Shown here piece after piece: positions 1-9,100 of a DNA stretch of 17,553 nt (the first letter of the stretch is position 1; each line of letters opens with the position of its first letter). Location: assembly GCA_905197435.1 (NCBI GenBank), contig CAJJYX010000055.1, forward strand, positions 1-17,553, in the 5' to 3' direction. Source of the DNA: an uncultured Bacteroides sp. Lineage in GTDB: Bacteria > Bacteroidota > Bacteroidia > Bacteroidales > Bacteroidaceae. A program made the position numbers and the translations under genes. The notes under the pieces are model-generated. The model searched no databases and was not told the origin of the DNA. It saw only the letters and a list, made by a program, of their open reading frames with translations.

Positions 1-2732
1 CCGGCTCTATAGGGAAAGTAACTACCAGCGAACTGAATCAGCTCTCTACGACTGACATCGGACAAGCCATCGCTGGGCGTGTGGCGGGAGTAGACGTTAC
101 AAGCAATTCGGGCGCACCGGGAGCCGGCACCAAAATTCGTGTACGTGGCTACGGTACCATCAACTCTTCTGACCCTCTGTATGTGGTAGACGGATTCCCC
201 GTATCTGACATCGACTACTTGTCGCCACAGGATATCGAAAGTCTTGAAATATTGAAAGACGCGTCAGCCACAGCCATCTACGGCTCACGTGGTGCCAACG
301 GAGTGGTACTGATAAAGACCAAAGGAGGACAGTATAATTCAAAGACAAGCATCAACGCTACCGCCTATATCAGTATGGCCAAAATAACCAAACACATGGA
401 TTTGCTGAACGCCTGGGAATTTGCCACACTGAAAAAAGAACTTGCTGTCAACAGCAACGCACCACTGAGCGCTCGCGACGAAGCTATGTACGACTACGTC
501 ATCGACAATAAATACGAAGGTACAAACTGGGAAGACGAAGTATCACGTACAGGCTATTCACAAAACTACAACCTGGACATCAATGGAGGTACAGATCGCC
601 AAACCTTCAGTATAGGCGCCACTTACGCCAAGCAAGAAGGCATTTTGAAATACAATTCCATGGACATCCTGACAGGACGCATCAATAACACCTACAAATT
701 GCCCTTAGACCTGACATTGGGCATCAACGCGGTCTATTCGCACCGCAGTTCAAAGGGAGGAAACGGCGATGGAAACTACTTCGGTTCCGTCTGGCCATCC
801 GTGATGCGTGCCGACCCGATGATTCCGGCATGGGATGAATACAATGACAACTGGGGTGAGATTCTGTTCAGTGACCCGTCTTACCATCCTGCACGTTCCA
901 TCTATCTGGGCTCAGACAAATACGGACACTCAATCAGTAACATGTTCGTAGGCAATTTTACGTTACAAATGGATAACATTGCCAAAGTCAAAGGCTTGTC
1001 ATTCCGCACCCAATACGGCATACGTGCTAATTTTACCGAGAGCAAACGCTATACGCCTGTTTGGTACGTAGCCTCCAACCAAAACAACTCCAACAGCTCG
1101 CTGACTATGTCACGCAATAACTTTACTTCCTGGTTATGGAACGGCTATCTAATGTACAACCGTGTGACAGGAAAACACAGTATCAACTCGACATTGGGTG
1201 CCGAAATTCAAGATTTTCGCTACTCCACCCTAAGCGGCACGGCTGGCGATGTACCAGAGAATCCTAACTTATGGTACATCGACAACTCACAGACACAGTC
1301 TTCCAAAACATCGTCAAACTCCATGCCCATCTTCTCGCGCATGGCCTCCTACTTCGGTCGCATCAACTATACATTTGCTTCCAAATATCTGCTGACTGTA
1401 ACCGGTCGCTACGACGGTACGTCCAAGTTTGCAGACTCCCAAAAGTGGGGATTCTTCCCCTCGTTCTCCTTAGGTTGGAACGCCCACGAGGAAGATTTTC
1501 TGAAAGACAAGACACCTTTCGAGCAATTGAAAGTAAGAATGGGCTGGGGACAGGTAGGCAATGAAGCCAGTGCTGCACAATTCGGCTATATCTCTCTGAT
1601 GAATTCCAGCTACAGAGCCGTCATCGGAGACAAATTGCAAGAGGGACAAATACAGCGCACATTCGCTAATTCCGAGTTGGCTTGGGAAACAGCCGAACAA
1701 GTGAATTTCGGAATTGATTTCGGCACCCTGAACATGCGTCTGACCGGTACAATCGACTACTTCGTCCGCACCACCAGAGACATGATTCTACGTACCCCAA
1801 TCCCCCTATACGTAGGAATGGGACGTGCCAACACCAATGCTGGTTCCATGCGCAACAAAGGTTTGGAACTGACCCTACGCTGGAACGACAAAATCGGCAA
1901 AGACTTCTCTTACTCCATTTCCGCCAATGCATCATTTGTCAGGAACAAAGTACTTTCCCTCGGTTCACCCGACCCGATATACGGCGGTGGCGTAGCCCGC
2001 AAGGCCGAGAACTTCACCCGCACGGAAGTGGGACGTGAAATGGCCTATTTCTATGGTTACAAGACCGATGGCATTTTCCAGAACTGGGATGAAATTAACA
2101 ATTACAAGACAACTGACGGCCAATTGATCCAACCCAATGCAGCACCCGGTGATGTAAAATTCCTAAAGACAGCCAATGACGGACTGCCTCTGAACCCCGA
2201 AGACCGTACCTATCTGGGCAGCGGCATGCCGGATGCCACATTCGGTCTCAACCTGACTGCCAATTACAAAGGCTTTGACCTTTCCATGTTCATGCAGTCA
2301 TGCGTAGGCAATGAAATAGCCAATGCACTCGTGATGGATATATACTCCTCTGAATTCGGGCAATGGAACATGTCTAAGAAAATGATGAACCGTTGGCATG
2401 GCGAAGGAACCACCAATGTCTATCCCAGACTGATAGCCTCCGACCCGAACGAGAACGCACGTTTCTCCGACCGCTATGTGGAAAACGGTTCCTACCTGCG
2501 CATGAAAAACCTCCAATTAGGTTATACGTTGCCTGCCACATTCACCAAGAAATTCAATGTTAACAAACTGCGCATTTACGGTTCAATAGACAACGTCTTC
2601 GTACTGACCAAATACAGCGGATTTGACCCTGAAATGGGAGACCTTTTGGGTAATCCATTAAGTATCGGTGTCGACCTTGCTTCATATCCGCGTCCACGTA
2701 CTTTTGTATTGGGTTTCAATATTTCCTTATAA
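1..2732 (+). CDS. SusC/RagA-family TonB-dependent outer-membrane glycan transporter (5' partial)
   Basis: The gene enters the window already open; the frame runs unbroken from base 3, giving 909 residues before the stop. An apparent GTG start at 81 lies inside the plug domain and is not a real start. The first ~70 residues are plug domain, with the family signature GAPGAGTKIRVRGYG followed by DPLYVVDGFPV. The remainder is a 22-stranded beta-barrel ending in YPRPRTFVLGFNISL, the usual SusC C-terminus, although the last residue is Leu rather than the common Phe. Missing outside the window are the signal peptide, the carboxypeptidase-regulatory-like domain and the TonB box, roughly 100-150 residues by comparison with the family. 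SusC proteins import oligosaccharides across the outer membrane under a SusD lid. The susD-like gene begins 21 bp downstream, so the two are co-transcribed. The mannan specificity is inferred only from the downstream GH26 and GH2 genes. Confidence 0.95.
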   Translation, partial: GSIGKVTTSELNQLSTTDIGQAIAGRVAGVDVTSNSGAPGAGTKIRVRGYGTINSSDPLYVVDGFPVSDIDYLSPQDIESLEILKDASATAIYGSRGANGVVLIKTKGGQYNSKTSINATAYISMAKITKHMDLLNAWEFATLKKELAVNSNAPLSARDEAMYDYVIDNKYEGTNWEDEVSRTGYSQNYNLDINGGTDRQTFSIGATYAKQEGILKYNSMDILTGRINNTYKLPLDLTLGINAVYSHRSSKGGNGDGNYFGSVWPSVMRADPMIPAWDEYNDNWGEILFSDPSYHPARSIYLGSDKYGHSISNMFVGNFTLQMDNIAKVKGLSFRTQYGIRANFTESKRYTPVWYVASNQNNSNSSLTMSRNNFTSWLWNGYLMYNRVTGKHSINSTLGAEIQDFRYSTLSGTAGDVPENPNLWYIDNSQTQSSKTSSNSMPIFSRMASYFGRINYTFASKYLLTVTGRYDGTSKFADSQKWGFFPSFSLGWNAHEEDFLKDKTPFEQLKVRMGWGQVGNEASAAQFGYISLMNSSYRAVIGDKLQEGQIQRTFANSELAWETAEQVNFGIDFGTLNMRLTGTIDYFVRTTRDMILRTPIPLYVGMGRANTNAGSMRNKGLELTLRWNDKIGKDFSYSISANASFVRNKVLSLGSPDPIYGGGVARKAENFTRTEVGREMAYFYGYKTDGIFQNWDEINNYKTTDGQLIQPNAAPGDVKFLKTANDGLPLNPEDRTYLGSGMPDATFGLNLTANYKGFDLSMFMQSCVGNEIANALVMDIYSSEFGQWNMSKKMMNRWHGEGTTNVYPRLIASDPNENARFSDRYVENGSYLRMKNLQLGYTLPATFTKKFNVNKLRIYGSIDNVFVLTKYSGFDPEMGDLLGNPLSIGVDLASYPRPRTFVLGFNISL

Positions 2733-2753
2733 CTTTATAAACATACTATAACT

Positions 2754-4499
2754 ATGAAATTGAGAATCAGACTAAGTAACAATAAAATCATAGCCGCCAC
2801 ATTGCTGAGCATTGCTTTAGTAAACAGTGGCTGTAACGACTTTCTGAACAAGGTACAGCCACAGGGGCAAGAATCAAGCATCACTTTCATGCAGAATCAA
2901 GACAACGTAGAGCTTGCCATTGTCGGATTATACAACATGCTTACCTTCAGCCGTGGCAGCGGTCCGGACGGTGACTGGGTGGACAATCATTTCGACTGCT
3001 ACTTCGGTAGCATGATGTCTGACGATTCGGAAAAAGGAAGTCAGCCTGCCGACAACCCGAACGGCCTGACACAGCTCACCATGTTCCAGCTCACGCCCTC
3101 ACTGGCCATGAACAACTACTTCTACATACATGGCTTCTGGGGTGTTTCGCGCGCGAACTTCATCTTGGACAATGTGGCCAATGCCAACTTCCCTGCCGAC
3201 ATAAAACAGCGCATGATGGGCGAAGCACACTTCTTCCGCGCTTACTACTACTATTACTTGCTACAGCATTTTGGCGGCATGCCCATCTTCCGTTCTTCGG
3301 TCACGGCTTCCGACTTCGGATCCATTCCCCGTGCCTCCTACTCGGAAACCATGCAGTTTATCATCGATGAGCTAAAAGAAGCTGAGGAATTACTGCCCAA
3401 CAGGGAAGAATACGGTTCGAGCGATTTGGGCCGCGCCTCCAAAGGCGCTGCTCGCGGTATGCTGGCACGTGTCATGCTCTACAGGCTGGGCACAGATGCC
3501 GAATGTCCAGACACTTGGCAAGACTTGTATAACGTCACAAATTCCATCATTACTTCCGGAAGCTATCAGTTAGTACCCAATTATGCCACCCTGTTCGAAG
3601 AAATCACCGATGGAGATTACCGAAGAGAATCGCTGTTTGAATACACCGGCAAAAACGGTCGTCAGAATGCAGGCATGGTGCTTTCTTGGTTCTTTGAGAG
3701 AAACAGAAGCGCTGCCGGTGGCTGGGGTTTCAACCAGCCTACTCAAGACTTGGTGGATGCCTTCGATGCAACTGACCCACGTCTGAGCTGCACGGTCTAC
3801 GGCATTGGTTACAACAACGGAATCCTATATGGTATTCCTTCCAACTTCCCCGACAGAGCCGGACAGATGATGACCAACTACTACAGTCGCAAAGTGGCTA
3901 CCTATGACGGTACATCAGGGCAGGACGCATTACTGACCGGTACGACCAAAGCGGTATTTGTCATCAGATATGCTGACATACTGCTGATGCATGCCGAAGC
4001 CGCTTACTACCTGCAAAAAGAAGACGAGGCCCGGCAAAAAGTAAATGAAGTGCGCAGACGTGCCCGTGAATCTTCCTATTGCCAAGGATTCACAATTGGA
4101 GCGCCCAGAGAATTTGTCTATCCGGACATTACACCCAACATCCCGGATCTTGACAATTCTGTGACAGGCCAAGCACTGCTTGAAGCCATTTGGAATGAAC
4201 GTCGTCTAGAACTGGGCATGGAAAACGTACGCACATACGATTTGATTCGTACAGGTCGCTTGCTTGACCGACTGAGCAAAGTAAAAGACCAATATCGCAC
4301 CGGAGGTGCAGGCCCCGTCAATACCAATAACAACGCAGACATGGAAATCCGCATACCTGGCATAGGCGACAACATCCAGCAATATTGTCTCAAAGTAAAT
4401 GTGCCCGGAACCGGTGGAGGCGAACGCTACTTGCCCTTGCTGGCCATTCCCAACACCGAAATCACCTATTGGAACATTGAACCGAATCATAACAACTAA
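2754..4499 (+). CDS. SusD/RagB-family glycan-binding outer-membrane lipoprotein
   Basis: This 581-residue protein has a lipoprotein signal peptide with the lipid-accepting cysteine at C27 (NSGC then NDFL). Family hallmarks are present in order: the N-terminal TPR-like helix region containing GEAHFFRAYYYYYLLQHFGG, the mid-protein segment YADILLMHAEAAYYLQ, and the C-terminal segment with NERRLELGMENVRTYDLIRTG. SusD proteins sit on the cell surface, bind the target glycan and close over the SusC pore. Length is normal for the family. It lies 21 bp after the SusC-like gene and 15 bp before the IPT lipoprotein gene, so it is an operon member. The glycan cannot be read from the sequence; beta-mannan is inferred from the neighbouring GH26 enzyme. 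Confidence 0.95.
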   Translation: MKLRIRLSNNKIIAATLLSIALVNSGCNDFLNKVQPQGQESSITFMQNQDNVELAIVGLYNMLTFSRGSGPDGDWVDNHFDCYFGSMMSDDSEKGSQPADNPNGLTQLTMFQLTPSLAMNNYFYIHGFWGVSRANFILDNVANANFPADIKQRMMGEAHFFRAYYYYYLLQHFGGMPIFRSSVTASDFGSIPRASYSETMQFIIDELKEAEELLPNREEYGSSDLGRASKGAARGMLARVMLYRLGTDAECPDTWQDLYNVTNSIITSGSYQLVPNYATLFEEITDGDYRRESLFEYTGKNGRQNAGMVLSWFFERNRSAAGGWGFNQPTQDLVDAFDATDPRLSCTVYGIGYNNGILYGIPSNFPDRAGQMMTNYYSRKVATYDGTSGQDALLTGTTKAVFVIRYADILLMHAEAAYYLQKEDEARQKVNEVRRRARESSYCQGFTIGAPREFVYPDITPNIPDLDNSVTGQALLEAIWNERRLELGMENVRTYDLIRTGRLLDRLSKVKDQYRTGGAGPVNTNNNADMEIRIPGIGDNIQQYCLKVNVPGTGGGERYLPLLAIPNTEITYWNIEPNHNN

Positions 4500-4514
4500 T
4501 TTATTTTTTCACAT

Positions 4515-4895
4515 ATGCAAACAATGAAACATCTCACCTATATCCTCCTGCTTGCCCTCACTGTCTTGGCAACAGGATGCAGTGACAACGAATTCGAGTT
4601 TTCCGAGAATTACGACATCCCATGGAAAATCTCCACGATAACAGCAGTCAGCCCCCTGACCGCAGCACCGGGAACCCACATCACCATTCAAGGAGAGAAT
4701 CTGGATTCCGATCTTGTCTCAAGCACCGGAATTACAATCGGTACGGAAATCTGCACTATTGTATCGCAATCGGCAACCAGCATTACAGTTGTCGTCCCCA
4801 GTTTCCAGACATCGGAAGAGCTTGATGTAGCTGTACAGAACCTGCACAACCGCAAATTCACTTTCGGGCAGAAATTCACTCCCATTTTGAACTAA
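4515..4895 (+). CDS. Short IPT/TIG-domain surface lipoprotein in the SusE/SGBP position
   Basis: A 126-residue lipoprotein with signal peptide, lipobox ATGC and lipidated C22. It is followed at once by SDNEFE, an acidic stretch like the lipoprotein export signal that sends Bacteroidota lipoproteins to the cell surface. Residues ~42-120 look like a single IPT/TIG immunoglobulin-like domain: ISTITAVSPLTAAPGTHITI, then GENL, and a C-terminal half rich in short beta-strands. The position just after susD is that of surface glycan-binding proteins (SGBPs), which usually have several Ig-like domains plus a binding domain and run to 300-500 residues. This one stops after one domain. The next gene starts 18 bp later, so there is no room for a frameshifted remainder. 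A second ATG at 4524 is an equally plausible start and would still give a good signal peptide. Glycan binding is inferred from position only. Confidence 0.75.
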   Translation: MQTMKHLTYILLLALTVLATGCSDNEFEFSENYDIPWKISTITAVSPLTAAPGTHITIQGENLDSDLVSSTGITIGTEICTIVSQSATSITVVVPSFQTSEELDVAVQNLHNRKFTFGQKFTPILN

Positions 4896-4913
4896 CTTTA
4901 ACCAATAAGAAAT

Positions 4914-6092
4914 ATGAACTTCAAAACAAGTATTGCCATTTTTATGACAGCATGTTCTGTCAGCCTATCGGCACAAACCCGACAACCTGCCGACCCGGAA
5001 GCTACTCCGGAAGCCAGACAGCTCCTTACCCGACTAATCAACATTCAGTCCAAAGGCATCATGTATGGTCATCAAGACGACTTGATGACAGGACACACTT
5101 GGTGGTATGAACCCGACCGTTCGGACACTAAAGAAGCTGTGGGAGACTATCCTGCCATCGCCGGTTTCGAACTGGGAGAAATAGAGCTGGGAGGTCCGCT
5201 AAGTCTGGATTCCATCTCATTTGCCAACATAGCCGAAAGAGTACGCTGGTTCCATCGGCAAAACGGTATCATCACTATCAGCTGGCACTGCGTCAACCCC
5301 ATAACCTCACAATGGCCGGGAATCAAAGAGCCCAACGGTGCCGGTTCCGCATGGGAAGTAGAAATGCTTTCTGCCGACCAACTGAATGCCGTAAGAAGTA
5401 TTCTTCCTGGTGGTTGTAACCATGCCATGTTCAACTCATGGCTGGACAGACTGGTCAAGAATTTCAAACAATGGCGTGATGAAAAAGGCGCACTGATACC
5501 TTTCATCTTCCGCCCCTACCACGAACATTCGGGCAGCTTCTTCTGGTGGGGAACCCAACGCTGCTATGATGAAGAATATGCCACGTTATGGCGTTACACT
5601 GTCAACTATCTACGCAACAAAGGACTGCACAACATTCTTTATGCCTATAACACGGACAAAGTGTATTCCGCTGAAGAGTTCTTGAAAGGTTATCCCGGCG
5701 ATGAATATATAGACATGCTGTCTATTGACTGGTACGGTCAAGGAGAAGAATTCAACAAGAACGTGAACTATGCACTGGATTTCATCTCCCAAATAGCCAC
5801 ACAGAAACAGAAATTATTCGCTTTGAGCGAATGTGGTCCCATCAGTGCCGACCTGCAAAAGATTCTAGAGAAATACCAGGCTACCTACGTACTGACATGG
5901 CGCAACGCCCCACCTCGTGGTGGCAGAAGAAACTATACGCCTCCCACTCCCGAACAGCTGGCCCAAATGCCCGCCGACATGCGTGCCGCTTATGAGAATA
6001 GGATGAAACAACCGAAACATGAAGATTTGCTGAAAATAATGAAATCCAACAAGCGTTATTTGTTCTTGAAAGACATTCAGAAAATTCAATAG
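4914..6092 (+). CDS. GH26 beta-mannanase-type glycoside hydrolase
   Basis: A 392-residue secreted enzyme of glycoside hydrolase family 26, which cleaves beta-1,4-mannosidic bonds with retention of configuration. Conserved sites seen: YGHQDD (51-56), ISWHCVNP (122-129), RPYHEHSGSFFWWG with acid/base E204, IDWYG (271-275), and ALSECG with nucleophile E306. The signal peptide ends near SLSA|QT (cleavage ~20/21), suggesting the periplasm. An alternative lipobox-like MTAC at 11-14 leaves a lipoprotein possible. After the WRNA segment (329-332) there is an atypical proline-rich and helical stretch, ~341-369, where family members usually have a short loop. Endo-mannanase and exo-acting mannobiohydrolase (both known among Bacteroides GH26 enzymes) cannot be told apart here. 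GH26 lichenases and xylanases are less likely given the FFWWG context. The gene lies between the IPT lipoprotein gene (18 bp) and the GH2 gene (13 bp). Confidence 0.93.
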   Translation: MNFKTSIAIFMTACSVSLSAQTRQPADPEATPEARQLLTRLINIQSKGIMYGHQDDLMTGHTWWYEPDRSDTKEAVGDYPAIAGFELGEIELGGPLSLDSISFANIAERVRWFHRQNGIITISWHCVNPITSQWPGIKEPNGAGSAWEVEMLSADQLNAVRSILPGGCNHAMFNSWLDRLVKNFKQWRDEKGALIPFIFRPYHEHSGSFFWWGTQRCYDEEYATLWRYTVNYLRNKGLHNILYAYNTDKVYSAEEFLKGYPGDEYIDMLSIDWYGQGEEFNKNVNYALDFISQIATQKQKLFALSECGPISADLQKILEKYQATYVLTWRNAPPRGGRRNYTPPTPEQLAQMPADMRAAYENRMKQPKHEDLLKIMKSNKRYLFLKDIQKIQ

Positions 6093-6105
6093 GACTTACA
6101 TATAC

Positions 6106-9100
6106 ATGAAACTAGAAAAATTTCTACTACTTGCCATAGTCGGTCTCTTTGGGGCCGGCTGTGGCAGCAATATGAATCCTGACCTCTATTCGCGGGGAGT
6201 GGGTATCTATCCGGGAAATCCCAATGAAACATCCGCACCTCTATTGGAAGAAGATCATGAGACATACAGGAATGTGGCTGCCCTCAAAGCGGCATGGCAT
6301 TCATCCAGCTATGACTACAACCTGACAGCACAGTTAATAACCGATGGCATCATCTGTACCGAAGAGCCTGCCACCCTCCGTGTATCCACCCAAAACGGCG
6401 AACTGAAGAAGAACGAACGAGAGTGGCTGTTGGATGGCAAGCCCGACTCCCAATACATCATTGAAGGCAATGACATCTACCTGCAATTCGATTTTAACAA
6501 TATGGATTTTGAAACCGACAAGCTTGTATTGCAGGGGAATGTGACCATCGATGAAAATAAACCTAAAGGATATGAGATGGCAGTCTATGCTACAAAAGAC
6601 GGCACTGTATGGGAACTACTGGATTCCAAGAAAGGCAATGGATATTTAGGCACAGAGCCTGCACCAATGCCAAGAAGAGGAACACGTAGTCTCGCGAAAA
6701 TCGATCCGGGCATCTCTCCCGTAATATTCAAGTATGACTACAAGCCCGCTACGGCAGAGCCGCCCAGCATGTCATTCAACAGCAGGCGCACAGGTCGCCC
6801 AATGACTTATGAAGTAACTTTAGCATCTCCTCAACAATACAAGGCCTATAAGTTTGCTTTCAAGATGGAGGCTGCCAAAGACTGGGCATTCCATACATTG
6901 GATTTCTACCGTAACGACAGTCTACTGAACGTACTTCCCTCCTCCTCTTTCAACAGTGTATGGAAAAGTGCTTCCGCCAACGAAGAATGGGTATATGTAG
7001 ACTTAGGAGCTCCTGCCGAGTATGACAAGATTAGTCTTTACTGGATAAATAAAGCTGTCAAAGGAGCCATACAAGCTTCCAACGATGCCAAACAATGGGT
7101 TTCCATTGTCGATTTACCCGGAGGTCATGAGAAGAAGGATGTCATTGAACTGAAAAAAGCAACTAAAAGCCGTTATGTACGCCTATTACTCACCGAATCG
7201 GAATCTGGGCAACCCTACGAACTGAGTGAAATGGAAATCTTCGGCAAAGGAGGCATAGTAGCTCGTCCACGGCAGTCACCCGAGGAAAACGGAAACAGCC
7301 TGTCATTGAGTGGAGGCAATTGGAAACTGCAACGCGCTTCGTTAGTAAAAGATGCCGGAGAAATAATTTCCGCTCCCGGCTATCAGGACGAGAACTGGAT
7401 TCCTGCCACGGTGCCCGGCAGTGTTCTGACGAGTTACCTCAACATCGGAGCCTTGCCCAATCCTAACTTCGCTGACAATCAACTGCAAATTTCAGAATCA
7501 TTTTTCCTTTCTGACTTTTGGTACCGGGACGAATTCACCGTTACTCATCCTGTCGACCATGTATTCTTGAACTTCGATGGCATCAACTGGAAAGCAAATA
7601 TCTTCCTAAACGGACAAAAGATAGGAAATATAGACGGTGCATTCATGCGGGGCAAATTTGATGTTTCCCAACAGATTGTAGAAGGGAAAAACGTCCTGGC
7701 TGTACAAATTCTGAAGAATGCACACGCCGGTGCCATCAAGGAACAGACAGCCTATAGTACCGACCAAAACGGTGGATTCCCCGGAGCAGACAATCCTACC
7801 TTTCATGCCAGCATAGGATGGGACTGGATTCCCACTATACGCGGGCGCAACATCGGCATCTGGAATGACGTATATCTCACTTACACGGGAGCGGTTACGA
7901 TAGAAGATCCCTTCGTACGAACCGAGCTTCCATTGCCAGACACGACTTCAGCCGATGTATTCGTAGAGCTAACACTGAAAAATCACTCGAACGATGCAGT
8001 CACAGGAATGCTGAAGGGACATTATGGCGAAATCGCCTTCCAAACAGATTCTGTCACCCTTGCACCTGCAGAAGAACGTCTGATAAAACTTGACCCCACC
8101 CAAATACCGGAACTACGTCTGAAGAATCCCCGGTTATGGTGGCCCAAAGGATATGGAGAACCCTACCTCTATGACGTCGACCTCTGCTTTGAATCCAATG
8201 GCATAGCAACAGACAAGACATCGTTCAAGTCGGGAATACGCCAAATGACCTACAGTGAAGACATCTATCAGCCGAGTGGTGGAATGACTGTCGGTTCATT
8301 CGGACAAAGCGAACCACGCAGATTGAGCCTGTTTATCAACGGACGTCGTTTTATTGGTTTCGGAGGAAACTGGGGATTCGGAGAATCTAATCTCAACTAC
8401 CGTGGACGAGAATATGACATTGCTGTAGCCTACCATGCCGACATGAATTTCACGATGATCAGGAACTGGGTAGGGCAGATTGGTGACAAAGAGTTCTACG
8501 AAGCATGCGACCGGCATGGCATCATGATTTGGCAGGACTTTTGGCTTGCCAATCCGGTAGATGGTCCCAATCCTTATTATCCAGACATGTTCTGCAACAA
8601 TGCTAAAGACTACTTGAAACGTATCCGTAACCACCCTTCCATTGCCATCTATGTAGGACGCAATGAAGGAAATCCACCGGCCGAATTAGACCATTCTCTA
8701 CGTCAGATAGTGGCTCAAGAACATCCCGGTCTGTATTACATCTCCAATTCGGCTATGGGAGTTGTAAGTGGTGGAGGACCATACAGGGCATTGTCTCCCA
8801 AAGACTATTTCCAATCATACGGGCACGATAAGTTCCACAGCGAACGGGGCATGCCAAACGTCATGAACTATGAAAGCATGTTGCGAACTTTTGGAACCGA
8901 TAATATCAATCCCGTAAATACTTTAGAAACGCCCAACTCCATTTATGGCCTACACGACTATACACTGGGAGGAAACAAAGGAGCATCCGCACAAGCAGCC
9001 GCATCTTTTAACGATCGAATAGAAAAGGCTTTTGGGAAACCCCAAGATGCCAAACAATTTGCTGAATGGGCACAATGGATAAACTATGAAGGCTATCGTG

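Noticed and set aside
81..83. GTG as the start of the SusC-like gene.
   Set aside because: The frame is open and family-like back to base 3 (GSIGKVTTSELNQLS belongs to the plug domain), so the gene begins outside the window.
4500..4514. T-rich run between the SusD-like and IPT lipoprotein genes as a possible attenuator.
   Set aside because: No stable hairpin precedes it; only an imperfect 5-6 bp pairing is visible.
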